Source: Geobacter sp. UBA1603
GTDB taxonomy: Bacteria; Desulfobacterota; Desulfuromonadia; Geobacterales; Pseudopelobacteraceae
Assembly: GCA_002322035.1 (NCBI GenBank)
Contig: DCNF01000041.1
Location: forward strand, 38,092-67,290
DNA length: 29,199 bases
Reading direction: 5' to 3'
In this document: in pieces, positions 1 through 7,929 of the stretch
Layout of the letters: each line of letters opens with the position of its first letter
Numbering within the stretch: position 1 is the stretch's first letter
Translations under genes and position numbers: made by a program
Notes under the pieces: model-generated
The model's database searches: none
What the model saw: the letters and a program-made list of their open reading frames with translations, nothing else
Told to the model about the DNA's origin: nothing

Positions 1-770
1 AACATGCCAATCTTGGAACGGGGCTCCGCCGGCTCGACGATTTCAACGGCAGCGTCGTGGTTCCAGACCGCCTGGTCGTTCGGTGCCAGCTGATCCGGTG
101 GACTGTCAGCAGCATTGATGGTGCTGACCGCTTCCTGAAAAGAACCGCTGAATTCCGAGTAGACCTTAAGGCGGGCACGGGGAGCATAGGTTAGGCCCTG
201 TTCCTCCAGAGACGGCTCAGAAGGCGTTGGCGCAACAGCAGGGAGATCAGGCTTTTGCATCGGATCGGGCGAGGGGGGCAGACTGCCGGAGGGTGGTGTT
301 TCCTGGGCAGCGGGGGACGATGCTGAAAACGGGGGAGAGACGTGTTCCCGCAGCGCAGACGAGTCCTGGTCCGGCACCGTTGGAGACGTTGAGACCCGCG
401 GCCGTTTTGGGGATACCATGTCGTCCACCAGCCGCTGCAGTTCAGCCAACAGATTGTCATCGTCCCGGGTGGTATCAAGTACGCCCTGATAGAGCTTCCC
501 GGCCTCTCCGGCCTCTGCCCCGGCAGCCAGCAGAAAAAAACGGGTGCGTTTGCGCCCCAGCTGCTTTTTCAGGTGCATCAGAAGAATGTCGGCCGAAAAA
601 CCGGAAAGATGGGTCTGGACAAAGACCGCCGCCGGCTTCTCACGAACCAGCTCTTCGCCGCCGGCCTCAAGACTGCTGGCAACCCGCAGACGGATCCGAC
701 CGGTTTCCTCCAGTCGGCAGAAAACCTGCATCAAGCGGGAAATGTCAGTAATCAGCAGCAGGTCGGCCAC
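1..770 (-). CDS. Degenerate receiver-like domain protein, partial (C-terminus beyond the left edge)
   Basis: The frame is open from a GTG at 770 to the window edge (256 codons seen), so the gene is truncated by the window. The GTG follows an AAGGAG ribosome site. Residues 1-118 have the hydrophobic pattern of a CheY-type receiver: first strand LLLITD, third strand AVFVQTHLSG, fourth strand RFFLLAAG. The phospho-acceptor aspartate position appears to be Q52, the conserved Thr/Ser is Ala, and no conserved Lys is evident. If it is a receiver, it is probably a phosphorylation-independent pseudo-receiver. Residues 119-190 form a Pro/Ser-rich linker, followed by a second region starting near residue 197 (APRARLKVYSEF) whose identity cannot be seen. 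The fold is inference from pattern; the open frame is directly seen. Divergent from the ABC permease gene. Confidence 0.7.
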   Translation of the reverse strand, partial: MADLLLITDISRLMQVFCRLEETGRIRLRVASSLEAGGEELVREKPAAVFVQTHLSGFSADILLMHLKKQLGRKRTRFFLLAAGAEAGEAGKLYQGVLDTTRDDDNLLAELQRLVDDMVSPKRPRVSTSPTVPDQDSSALREHVSPPFSASSPAAQETPPSGSLPPSPDPMQKPDLPAVAPTPSEPSLEEQGLTYAPRARLKVYSEFSGSFQEAVSTINAADSPPDQLAPNDQAVWNHDAAVEIVEPAEPRSKIGM

Positions 771-796
771 AGGTTTCTCCTTGTAAAAACTGCGGC

Positions 797-825
797 ATTG
801 TAGGGCATGAATCCATTGAAATCAA
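797..825 (-). promoter_or_regulatory. Sigma70-like promoter for the receiver-like gene
   Basis: On the minus strand TTGATT (825-820) is separated by 17 bases from TACAAT (802-797), 9 of 12 matches to the consensus. It lies about 25 bases upstream of the GTG start at 770. Predicted from sequence only. Confidence 0.5.
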
Positions 826-911
826 CTTGATAATCCCGCCCTTGACAATCCTTGTGAACGCCTGACGGAAAAGCGGCCGGCAAGGAAGCTCGACGGCTGC
901 TGCCCCGACGG

Positions 912-940
912 TAGACAGCCACTGACGACAGTCGTATACT
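912..940 (+). promoter_or_regulatory. Sigma70-like promoter for the ABC-2 permease gene
   Basis: TAGACA (912-917) and TATACT (935-940) are separated by 17 bases, 10 of 12 matches to the consensus. Transcription would start near 947, which favours translation from ATG 982 over ATG 952. Predicted from sequence only. Confidence 0.5.
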
Positions 941-981
941 GGCTGGGCATAATGACAGAACCCAAGCAGAGGGTCGTTCCG

Positions 982-2115
982 ATGAAGCTGCACCGACTGA
1001 TCGCTGTTGCCCGCAAGGAGAGCCTGCATGTGCTGCGCGATCCGCGCAGCCTGATGCTGGGGATAGGCATACCGCTGATCCTGCTCTTTCTGTTCGGATA
1101 TGCCCTGACACTTGACGTCGACAGGGTTCCACTGGCGGTCTGGGACCAGTCCGCTTCGCACCAGAGCCGCGACTACATAAGTCGCTTCAGCGGATCGCGC
1201 TATTTCAGCGTTGTTCAGCAGGCTGGCACTTACCAGTCGATCGAACGGGCCATTGATCGCCGTGAAATCCTTCTGGCTCTGGTGATCCCGCCAGGATTCG
1301 ACCGGCAGCTTTCCCAGAAGAAGCCGGTGCCGGTGCAGATGATCCTGGACGGCAGCGATCCGACCACGGCGACCATTGCCGCCGGCTATGCGGAAGCGGT
1401 CAGTGCGGCATTTTCCCGTGAAATTCTGCTGAAACAGCTTCACCGGAACGGACTGGTGCCGCGCATTCCGCAGTTGGAGTTGGTGCCACGCGTCTGGTTC
1501 AATACGGATATGGTCTCACGCAACTTTATTTTTCCGGGCCTGATTGCCGTGGTAATGATGATCATGGCGGCAATCCTGACGTCGCTCTCCATGGCCCGCG
1601 AGTGGGAGACCGGGACCATGGAGCAGTTGATGGCCACCCCGGTCACCGCCCCGGAGCTGATCTTCGGCAAACTGGCCCCCTACCTGGCGGTCGGTATCCT
1701 CGATCTGCTGCTTTGTATCATCATTGGAGAGCTGGTTTTTTCCGTGCCGCTGCGCGGAAGCCTCTGGCTTCTGGCACCCCTGGCGATACTTTTTCTCTTC
1801 TGCGCCCTTGCCCTGGGGATGCTGATCAGCATCATTGCCAAAAACCAGCTTCTGGCTAGTCAACTGGCAATTATCACTACCGTCCTCCCGGCATTTCTGC
1901 TGTCCGGTTTTATCTTTCCGATCGAAAACATGCCGCTCCCGATCCAGACGGTGACCCGCATTGTCACCGCCCGGTATTTTGTTACTATTCTGCGGGGAAT
2001 TTACCTCAAGGACGTGGGGCTTTCGGTGCTCTGGCCCCAGGCCCTTTTTCTGGCCGTTTTCGGAACGCTCGTCATGACCGTGGCCGTCAGAAAATTCAGA
2101 AAGAAGATCGGCTGA
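982..2115 (+). CDS. ABC-2 type transporter permease (YhhJ/YbhR-like)
   Basis: Predicted inner-membrane permease of 377 residues in the ABC-2 family that works with a separate ATPase in exporting drugs, lipids or polysaccharides. An N-terminal membrane anchor (LILLFLFGYAL) is followed by a large extracytoplasmic region and then a block of five or so hydrophobic helices in the C-terminal half. The family signature REWETGTMEQLMATPVTAPEL lies just after the second helix and is typical of ABC2_membrane_3 proteins. ATG 982 is preferred because AGAGGG lies 8 bases upstream; the upstream ATG at 952 would sit almost at the predicted transcription start. Both neighbours are on the opposite strand, so no ATPase or HlyD-type adaptor gene is adjacent, unlike the usual arrangement. 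The substrate cannot be inferred. Confidence 0.9.
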   Translation: MKLHRLIAVARKESLHVLRDPRSLMLGIGIPLILLFLFGYALTLDVDRVPLAVWDQSASHQSRDYISRFSGSRYFSVVQQAGTYQSIERAIDRREILLALVIPPGFDRQLSQKKPVPVQMILDGSDPTTATIAAGYAEAVSAAFSREILLKQLHRNGLVPRIPQLELVPRVWFNTDMVSRNFIFPGLIAVVMMIMAAILTSLSMAREWETGTMEQLMATPVTAPELIFGKLAPYLAVGILDLLLCIIIGELVFSVPLRGSLWLLAPLAILFLFCALALGMLISIIAKNQLLASQLAIITTVLPAFLLSGFIFPIENMPLPIQTVTRIVTARYFVTILRGIYLKDVGLSVLWPQALFLAVFGTLVMTVAVRKFRKKIG

Positions 2116-2137
2116 TGTAACGGCCCTTTCCAGCCTT

Positions 2138-2884
2138 TCAGCCTTTGACATCCCCCTGGATTCCGATCGTAATAACCTTGAGCGGGATCTGCTTGCCGCA
2201 ATTGGTGACCGCCTGCTGGGCAGCCATGGCGATTCCGCCGCAACAGGGGACTTCCATCTTCAGCACCGTCACGCTTTTCACATCTGACTTTGCCAGCAGT
2301 TCGGTCAGTTTGTTCATGTAGAAATTATTGTCGTCCAGTTTGGGACAGCCGACTACCACCGCTTTACCCTTGAGGAAGTCCTCATGGTAGCCGGCGTAGG
2401 CAAAGGGGACACAGTCGGCGGTGACCAGCAGGTCTGCCCCCTGGAAGTACGGTGCCGTGGGGGACACCAGTGTCAATTGCACAGGCCATTGACCAAGCTG
2501 GCTCTGCCGGCTGAAGGCGGCGGCTGAATGACTGTCAGCCTGTGGCCTGGCAAGGCTCATGGCACGGGAACCGGGGCACCCCCCACCGTGATGATGGGCC
2601 GTCGCTGGCGCAGCAGCATGATGGTGAGCCGAGGCGGGCTTGCCCTGGGCTGCCAGGTGTTGTTCCACGGCACCTTCATCAAATTCGTCCGCTTCACGCT
2701 CCTCGATGGTTATTGCGCCCATCGGGCATTCGCCCAGGCAGGCTCCCAGGCCGTCGCAGAGGTTATCGGCGGCCAGCACCGCTTTGCCGTTGACAAGCCT
2801 GATAGCCCCCTCGGCGCAGGAAGGAACGCAGTCGCCACAACCATTGCATTTGTCCGGGTTGATCTTCACAATTTTTCTCAGCAT
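2138..2884 (-). CDS. Ferredoxin-like iron-sulfur protein with His-rich linker (FrdX-like)
   Basis: A 248-residue cytoplasmic protein starting at ATG 2884 behind a strong AAGGAGAT. The first [4Fe-4S] site is C13, C16, C19 and C23. The second is C43, L46, C49 and C53: its second Cys is replaced by Leu in the motif CDGLGACLGECP, so the cluster may be [3Fe-4S], labile or absent, though this variant recurs in the family. Two HHH runs (87-89, 97-99) precede a GCPGS motif. The C-terminal domain (about 135-248) carries further cysteines at 158, 180, 214-215 (VPCCGG) and 229. Such proteins occur near hybrid-cluster-protein genes, where a ferredoxin role has been proposed (frdX). It lies 35 bases downstream of the YgbA-like gene on the same strand, so the two are probably cotranscribed. 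The electron-transfer role is inferred from the clusters; the partner is unknown. Confidence 0.82.
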   Translation of the reverse strand: MLRKIVKINPDKCNGCGDCVPSCAEGAIRLVNGKAVLAADNLCDGLGACLGECPMGAITIEEREADEFDEGAVEQHLAAQGKPASAHHHAAAPATAHHHGGGCPGSRAMSLARPQADSHSAAAFSRQSQLGQWPVQLTLVSPTAPYFQGADLLVTADCVPFAYAGYHEDFLKGKAVVVGCPKLDDNNFYMNKLTELLAKSDVKSVTVLKMEVPCCGGIAMAAQQAVTNCGKQIPLKVITIGIQGDVKG

Positions 2885-2919
2885 GGTAATATCTCCTTTT
2901 GTGTGTTTTAGCAGTGGTT

Positions 2920-3264
2920 TCAAAACAGGTAGTGCCACAGATAATCCAACCGCCCGCGCATAATCATCCTTCTCCCTGAATATGCCATGATCTCGCGCAC
3001 CAGTTCCCGCTGCCTGGGCGCATAGCAGTGAATCCTGCAGCGCTTGCAGGTCGGTTTCTCATGTTCAAGCGGGCATTTGACCCGCCGGGCGACAGCGTAG
3101 GCCATGAACTCGGCACATTCGGCACAAAGCCTGTGCTTCCCCAGGCCGCATGGCAGCTCAATTTCTGTTCGGGTCATTGCCCCATGCCTGCCTTGGCAGT
3201 AGACCTCGACAAATTTTCCGATCAGCCGGATGTCCTTCTTCATGAGCCTGGTGAATGTTTCCAT
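2920..3264 (-). CDS. YgbA-family (nitrous oxide-stimulated promoter family) protein
   Basis: A small soluble protein of 114 residues with eight cysteines (23, 39, 47, 50, 64, 73, 76, 80). The pattern CAEC...VKCPLEHEKPTCKRCRIHCY is characteristic of the YgbA_NO family. E. coli ygbA belongs to the nitric-oxide-responsive NsrR regulon; the biochemical role is poorly known, and the cysteines suggest metal or Fe-S binding. ATG 3264 gives the family-like N-terminus. A longer GTG start at 3306 is possible but overlaps the palindrome at 3300-3313. The gene is followed closely by the ferredoxin-like gene, which suggests a joint function in the nitrosative-stress response (inference). Confidence 0.82.
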   Translation of the reverse strand: METFTRLMKKDIRLIGKFVEVYCQGRHGAMTRTEIELPCGLGKHRLCAECAEFMAYAVARRVKCPLEHEKPTCKRCRIHCYAPRQRELVREIMAYSGRRMIMRGRLDYLWHYLF

Positions 3265-3299
3265 GGTTGTGATTGTGCCGTATTCGGGCGAGAAGATAC

Positions 3300-3313
3300 A
3301 TGACACAGGTCAA
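3300..3313 (-). promoter_or_regulatory. Candidate CRP/FNR-family operator upstream of the YgbA operon
   Basis: The minus strand reads TTGAC-CTGT-GTCAT, a near-perfect dyad with the same half-site spacing as FNR/DNR boxes (TTGAT-N4-ATCAA). It ends about 35 bases before the ATG at 3264. HcpR- or DNR-like NO-responsive regulators of the CRP/FNR superfamily are plausible binders. Prediction only. Confidence 0.4.
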
Positions 3314-3357
3314 AAGAAGCCTGTTTCAGAAATTGGGGGCGGATTTACAGGGGTGTT

Positions 3358-4044
3358 TCAGCTGACAAACAATCGAAACGCTTTGTAGATGATAGTGAAC
3401 AGGTCAGGATCAGAGTTGCGGAGCGGTTCTCCATAGGCTTCAAAAGGGGTCTGCTCATAATTCCCGGCCCGTTTCTGCCGCGCTTCTGCCTCCCGTTTCA
3501 GCTCTTCGGCCAGCGCCTCGTCGCGGCGCTGCTGGTCAAGGAGTTTACCGCCCAGTTTCATCCACTCCATCAAATGCCGCAATTCTCCGCCGTCGAGCCA
3601 GAGCCCGTGGTCTTTGCAGCGATCGACGATCACTCCGCTCCGGGCGCCGAAATTGACCCGGTTCATGATTCGCGCGCAGACCGGGCATTTGATGTAGCCG
3701 ACCGGGTAGCTGTCGGGTTGGCGCTGTATGTTGATACTGTCCAGTCCGGATCGGTCGATCTGGTAGATGTTGGTCACCGATGTTTCCAGCAGAGCTTCAA
3801 GTTCACCCGGATCAAAAAACAGCCCCATGCACTGATCGCAGCGGTCGATCAGGAACCGGCCGTTCACACGCAGGTCAAGCGTTTTAAGGGGGATTCCGCA
3901 GCGGGGGCACGTCCGCAGCACGTCGCTTTCATGGGTAGTATAATAGTGTATCCCCTTGAGGTCGATATCATTGCGGTCGCCGCAGTAGTCGCATATCAGC
4001 GAGCCGGCAGGCAGGGGGCCGTTGCAGTTTGAACATCGGGCCAC
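3358..4044 (-). CDS. TFIIB-type zinc-ribbon protein
   Basis: A 228-residue soluble protein with three successive Cys-rich zinc sites. The first is CSNC/CDYC at residues 4-21. The second is TCPRC with DRCDQCMGLFFDPGEL, a typical zf-TFIIB element. The third is KCPVC with DRCKDHGLWLDGGEL, a second zf-TFIIB element in which His replaces one Cys. The C-terminal part is charged and helical (LLDQQRRDEALAEELKRE) and ends in a short hydrophobic segment. GTG 4044 is chosen because AAGGAAGG is suitably spaced from it; a GTG at 4053 lies too close to that site. The function of these proteins is unknown; the family name reflects the fold, not a transcription role. Divergent from mobB. Confidence 0.83.
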   Translation of the reverse strand: MARCSNCNGPLPAGSLICDYCGDRNDIDLKGIHYYTTHESDVLRTCPRCGIPLKTLDLRVNGRFLIDRCDQCMGLFFDPGELEALLETSVTNIYQIDRSGLDSINIQRQPDSYPVGYIKCPVCARIMNRVNFGARSGVIVDRCKDHGLWLDGGELRHLMEWMKLGGKLLDQQRRDEALAEELKREAEARQKRAGNYEQTPFEAYGEPLRNSDPDLFTIIYKAFRLFVS

Positions 4045-4210
4045 GGAAATCACCTTCCTTGTGTAAGAATAACGCAGTCGCCATGATCGGGATAATAGCA
4101 GACTCCTCTGGCGGAATAAAGGGCCGCGAATTTTACATCACCCTTTTTCTTTGCGCCGCGCGGTGGTTTGCGATACATTCAATCCATCATATATTTCAGC
4201 AGGGGGAGCT

Positions 4211-4717
4211 ATGAAAGCGGTATCGTTTGTTGCCAAGTCAGGTACCGGCAAAACCACGTTGCTTGAGAAGGTAATCATTGAGCTGAAGCGGCGCGGTTAC
4301 CGCATCGGCGTCATCAAGCACGACGCCCATCGCTTTGATATTGACCATCCGGGCAAGGACTCCTACCGCCTGACTGCGGCCGGTGCTGACACCATGCTGA
4401 TTTCATCACCGGAAAAGCTGGCCGTGGTCAAGAATCACTGCGAATCGCCGCCCATCGAAGAGTTGGTCTCCTCCTATTTCAGCGATGTGGATGTGATCCT
4501 GACCGAGGGGTTCAAAAAGAGCGGTCTGCCAAAGATCGAAGTGCACCGGGCCGAGCGCAGCCCGACGCTGCTTTGTCGCGGCGATGAGCATGACCCAACC
4601 CTGCTGGCAGTGGCATCGGACGTACCACTTGATCTGGACGTACCTCTGCTTGACCTGAACAATCCGGCCCAGGTGGCCGACTTTGTGGAATGGCGGGTCA
4701 TCCGTGCAACTGACTGA
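4211..4717 (+). CDS. mobB: Molybdopterin-guanine dinucleotide biosynthesis protein MobB
   Basis: A GTP-binding P-loop protein of 168 residues that assists MobA in attaching GMP to molybdopterin. The Walker A motif AKSGTGKTTL lies at residues 8-17. The downstream segments IGVIKHDAH, DHPGKDSYRLTAAGAD and VILTEGFKKSGLPKIEVHR are characteristic of MobB. ATG 4211 follows AGGGGGAG and gives the usual family length; an upstream in-frame start at 4151 would add an unlike N-terminus. The 3' end overlaps the start of moaA by 14 bases, indicating translational coupling. First gene of a molybdenum cofactor operon; a weak promoter-like pair (TTGCGA, 16 bases, TATATT) lies at 4168-4195. Confidence 0.93.
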   Translation: MKAVSFVAKSGTGKTTLLEKVIIELKRRGYRIGVIKHDAHRFDIDHPGKDSYRLTAAGADTMLISSPEKLAVVKNHCESPPIEELVSSYFSDVDVILTEGFKKSGLPKIEVHRAERSPTLLCRGDEHDPTLLAVASDVPLDLDVPLLDLNNPAQVADFVEWRVIRATD

Positions 4718-5684
4718 CTCCCGGGGAAGAACCATCAACTACCTGCGCCTGTCGGTGACCGACCGCTGCAATATGCGCTGTTTCTACTGCATGCCCCCCG
4801 AAGGTGTGACCGACAAGGGACATGGCGCGATATTAAGCTACGAAGAGTTGCTGCTTATCGCCGAAGCAGCCGTCGGAATCGGGATCGAAAAAATCCGCAT
4901 TACCGGCGGCGAACCGCTGGTACGCCATGGCATCGTTTTTTTTCTGGAAAAGCTAGCCGGGATTTCCGGTCTGCGGCACCTGGCGCTGACCACCAATGGC
5001 CTGCTACTGGAGAAACTGGCCCCGGACCTTTTTCGGTCAGGAGTCCAGCGCCTCAACGTGAGTCTCGACTCCCTCAACGCCCGCACGTTTGCTTACATCA
5101 CACGCGGCGGCGACCTGAAGAGTGTTCTGGCGGGCCTGGATGCAGCCGAACGGGCCGGATTTCCGCCTCCTAAGATCAACTGTGTCATCATGGCCGGGAT
5201 CAATGATGCGGAATTGTTCGATTTTGCTGAACTGACCCGTCGACGGGGCAATTCTGTCCGTTTCATCGAATATATGCCGGCTGTGAAAGAAGATGGGTGG
5301 CAACGCTTCTGCATTTCCGGAAGCGAAATTTTGGAGCGGCTTTCCAGCCGTTATGTTCTGGAATCGATCGACAAGGGGCCCTATGCAGGCCCGTCGCGTG
5401 ATTTCAGAATTTCCGGAGCGGCAGGCTCCATCGGCATAATCACGGCGGTTTCGGGGCATTTCTGCAGCGAGTGCAACCGTATTCGGGTCACATCAACCGG
5501 CCAAGCCAAGGGTTGCCTGTTCAGCAATGAAAAAACGGATCTGCTGCCCTGGCTGCGTCCCCCTGACCATAGAGGTCTGACCCGCGTTTTGCAGCAGATT
5601 ATTTCTGCCAAACCGGAACGGCACAGCATAACCAGAGAAGGGTACGAGCATCAGAACTTTACCATGTCACACGTGGGAGGATAG
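4704..5684 (+). CDS. moaA: GTP 3',8-cyclase MoaA (radical SAM, molybdenum cofactor)
   Basis: Catalyses, with MoaC, the conversion of GTP to cyclic pyranopterin monophosphate, the first step of molybdenum cofactor synthesis. The 326-residue protein has the radical-SAM motif CNMRCFYC (C22, C26, C29) and a second C-terminal [4Fe-4S] site, CSEC followed by 13 residues and C. It also has ITGGEPLVR for SAM binding and ends in the conserved Gly-Gly (MSHVGG). GTG 4704 gives a normal MoaA N-terminus (LTDSRGRTINYLRLSVTDRCN); a TTG at 4683 would add seven residues. Overlaps mobB by 14 bases and is followed 3 bases later by the MOSC gene, so all three are one operon. No other moa genes are in the window. 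Confidence 0.96.
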   Translation: MQLTDSRGRTINYLRLSVTDRCNMRCFYCMPPEGVTDKGHGAILSYEELLLIAEAAVGIGIEKIRITGGEPLVRHGIVFFLEKLAGISGLRHLALTTNGLLLEKLAPDLFRSGVQRLNVSLDSLNARTFAYITRGGDLKSVLAGLDAAERAGFPPPKINCVIMAGINDAELFDFAELTRRRGNSVRFIEYMPAVKEDGWQRFCISGSEILERLSSRYVLESIDKGPYAGPSRDFRISGAAGSIGIITAVSGHFCSECNRIRVTSTGQAKGCLFSNEKTDLLPWLRPPDHRGLTRVLQQIISAKPERHSITREGYEHQNFTMSHVGG

Positions 5685-5687
5685 AGC

Positions 5688-6119
5688 ATGGCCCAGATAG
5701 TGGCGGTTTGTATCAGCGAGAAAAAAGGAGAACGCAAAAAACCAGTGGAATCGGCTGATCTGCAGCCGGAGCACGGAATTGTCGGCGATGCCCATGCTGG
5801 AGAGTGGCACCGCCAGGTGAGCCTGCTGGCCCAGGAGAGCATCGACAAAATGAGAGCTATGGGGCTGGACGTTTCTGCCGGGGACTTTGCCGAAAATATA
5901 ACCACCAGCGGGATTGACCTGGTATCACTTCCGGTCGGGGCGCGGCTTCAGGTCGGGGAGGCCCTCCTTGAAGTCACCCAGATCGGCAAGGAGTGCCATG
6001 CCCGCTGTTCTATCTACTACCAGGCCGGGGACTGCGTCATGCCCAGGGAAGGGATTTTCACCAGGGTGCTCTCTGGCGGCTCTATCCGACCCGGGGATCG
6101 GGTGGTCGCAATCGCCTGA
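5688..6119 (+). CDS. MOSC domain-containing protein
   Basis: A compact 143-residue single-domain MOSC protein of the kind related to the C-terminal domain of molybdenum cofactor sulfurases. Visible features are IVGDAHAGEWHRQVSLLAQES, GDFAENITTSGIDLVSLPVGARL and the cysteine segment KECHARCSIYYQAGDC (C103, C107, C116). One of these is the expected sulfur-carrying Cys; C103 fits best by position. The ATG at 5688 follows GGGAGGATAG. Placement directly behind mobB-moaA supports a role in cofactor sulfuration or handling, but the substrate enzyme is unknown. Confidence 0.88.
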   Translation: MAQIVAVCISEKKGERKKPVESADLQPEHGIVGDAHAGEWHRQVSLLAQESIDKMRAMGLDVSAGDFAENITTSGIDLVSLPVGARLQVGEALLEVTQIGKECHARCSIYYQAGDCVMPREGIFTRVLSGGSIRPGDRVVAIA

Positions 6120-6133
6120 AGTGCCCTTCGCGA

Positions 6134-6148
6134 ACCGGCGGCGCCGGT
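6134..6148. terminator. Possible shared hairpin between convergent MOSC and cheW operons
   Basis: ACCGGC-GGC-GCCGGT forms a short GC-rich stem in the gap between the convergent genes. There is no T-run on either side, so intrinsic termination is uncertain. Confidence 0.3.
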
Positions 6149-6188
6149 GAGAGCACTGACAGCCTGAAACAATCCTCCCAACGTATTT

Positions 6189-6614
6189 CTACCCGTTTAT
6201 CGTCTCGGCCGCCCTGGCGGCGACCGCCGCCGCATCCAGCAAAACAGCCTCGCCCTCCGGCAATGCCAAGACCCCTGCTGAAAACAGATCGTCATTCTCA
6301 CTCAGCACCGTCACCTGATCCGCCGGAACAATTCTAATAACGCGCTCGACCAGAAATGAGAGGGCTGCTATTTCCGGAGCGAGCACAATGTTTTTTTCAA
6401 GATCATCGTAGCCGTTATGACCGATGAATGCGGCCAGATCAAGTACCGCAACAATTGTCCCGTGGAAATTCATGGCACCGGCATAGCATGCAGGAGCTGA
6501 AGGAATCGGCCAGAGCTGGGGGGGCTCGCAGACTTCAGAAACCTGGGAAAGATCAAGCGCATACCGACGTCCTTGAAGCAAAAAGAGCAGGTAACGGGAA
6601 CCGCTGCTGGTCAT
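6189..6614 (-). CDS. cheW: Chemotaxis adaptor protein CheW
   Basis: A 141-residue CheW-like scaffold that couples receptors to the CheA kinase. The start [23 protein letters not shown] is the usual first strand pair. It is followed by [26 protein letters not shown], matching the CheW core pattern (Y/I-x-G-x2-NxRGxIxPVxDL, here with FHG for RG). The ATG at 6614 overlaps the stop of the upstream receptor gene (ATGA), so translation is coupled. Third gene of cheR-mcp-cheW. CheW homologues also act in non-flagellar pathways (type IV pili, extracellular matrix), and the operon alone does not show which this is. Confidence 0.9.
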   Translation of the reverse strand: MTSSGSRYLLFLLQGRRYALDLSQVSEVCEPPQLWPIPSAPACYAGAMNFHGTIVAVLDLAAFIGHNGYDDLEKNIVLAPEIAALSFLVERVIRIVPADQVTVLSENDDLFSAGVLALPEGEAVLLDAAAVAARAAETING

Positions 6615-7891
6615 GGCCGAGGCGCCTCGACCTGTTCAACCCGAAAACGCTCCACCACCTGCATCAGCTCTTCGGCAAGCTGGGCCAGTTCCCTGGTTGC
6701 CAGTGCCATATCCTGCATGGCCGCCAGCTGTTCTTCTGTCGCCGCCGAGACCTGCTCCGTAGCCGCCGCATTGTCATCGGCGACCTTGGCAATTTCATCT
6801 ACCGCCTTAACCATTCTGCCGGATCCATCCAACTGCATCTGTGAAAGGTCGGCAATACTGGTAGCCCGGCGCTCGGTCTCCACGACCGTTTTCAGAATTT
6901 CCTGAAATGCGCTGGCGGTAACATCAATATTTCGCTTTCCCTCCTTGATCGATCGGGAGCTTTCAAGAATGATTTCATGAACCTGGTGACTTTCTTCACG
7001 CAGACTGGCAATCATGTCAGTGATATCCGCCGCCGACTGGGCCGATCCGTCGGCCAGCTTGCGGACCTCTTCCGCCACAACCGCAAATCCTTTTCCGGCA
7101 TCACCAGCCCGGGCAGCTTCAATAGAGGCATTCAAAGCCAGAAGATTGGTCTGGCGGGCAACATCACCGATAAAATCGGCAATTTTACCCACTTTCTGAA
7201 GTTTTGAGTTAAAGACATCAAACTGGCGCCCGATCATCTCCTGATTTTCAAAAAAATCTTTCATCCGCTCCAGAGAATCGCTGGCAAGGCTCCCGCCATG
7301 CTGGGCGGTCAGGCTGGTATCGCGAGCTGCCTTGGCCGTCTCCCGGGCACGAGCCGCCACCAGCTCGATAGAAATCGCCATCTCACGAATTGTTTTGGAG
7401 GTTTTATCGACCATCTCGGCCTGGCTTTCGGCACCGCGGGAAATCTGCTCAATCGCCTGGGCGACCTCTTCGGTGGAGGCATTGATCTCGAGGGCGGTTG
7501 AATTGATCTCGCGGGCTGAAGTGGAAAGCTTGCCGGAGGTATGCTTGATGTGGGCGACCAGGTCACGCAGATTCTGGAGCATGGAGTTGATCAGCGTGGC
7601 AAGCTCATGGGTTTCATCAGGAATTCGCGATGTTCGTATCACCACATCACGGGTCAGGTCGCCGCGGCTGATCGCATCGGCAGATTCGGTCAACCGGCCG
7701 ATGTTAACCGTGAACCCTTTGGAGAAGAGCCAACCGAGGATCAGCCCGACCGTGAGGGCCACAGCGTAGGCCAGAACACCTGACATTTCCGCTGAATAGC
7801 CAAGGCGGGCCACCAACCCAGGGCTGAAGGCGACCGCAGCAACCACAACAACAAAACCGATAATGAATTTGTATCCGATAGGAATACGCAT
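6611..7891 (-). CDS. Methyl-accepting chemotaxis protein without a periplasmic sensor domain
   Basis: A 426-residue receptor. Two transmembrane segments (about 8-29 and 36-57) are separated by only a six- to eight-residue loop, so there is no external ligand domain. They are followed by a HAMP segment (about 58-112) and the cytoplasmic coiled-coil signalling domain with the conserved tip [23 protein letters not shown] and [16 protein letters not shown]. The C-terminus (VEAPRP) lacks a CheR-tethering pentapeptide. ATG 7891 is chosen because GAGGGAGGA lies 7 bases upstream; an in-frame ATG at 7897 abuts that site. Lies between cheR and cheW, so these probably work as one signalling set. With no sensor domain, input may come from membrane or cytoplasmic state or a partner protein (inference). 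Confidence 0.94.
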   Translation of the reverse strand: MRIPIGYKFIIGFVVVVAAVAFSPGLVARLGYSAEMSGVLAYAVALTVGLILGWLFSKGFTVNIGRLTESADAISRGDLTRDVVIRTSRIPDETHELATLINSMLQNLRDLVAHIKHTSGKLSTSAREINSTALEINASTEEVAQAIEQISRGAESQAEMVDKTSKTIREMAISIELVAARARETAKAARDTSLTAQHGGSLASDSLERMKDFFENQEMIGRQFDVFNSKLQKVGKIADFIGDVARQTNLLALNASIEAARAGDAGKGFAVVAEEVRKLADGSAQSAADITDMIASLREESHQVHEIILESSRSIKEGKRNIDVTASAFQEILKTVVETERRATSIADLSQMQLDGSGRMVKAVDEIAKVADDNAAATEQVSAATEEQLAAMQDMALATRELAQLAEELMQVVERFRVEQVEAPRP

Positions 7892-7929
7892 TGACATTCC
7901 TCCCTCAACCGCTTTCTGACATAAGCTCA

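Noticed and set aside
227..751. Plus-strand open frame (174 codons) at the left end
   Set aside because: Antisense to the receiver-like gene, which has the proper start, ribosome site and promoter; the plus-strand product is Pro/Arg-rich without a fold.
3265..3306. Longer start (GTG 3306) for the YgbA-like gene
   Set aside because: It would overlap the candidate regulatory palindrome and adds a segment unlike the family N-terminus.
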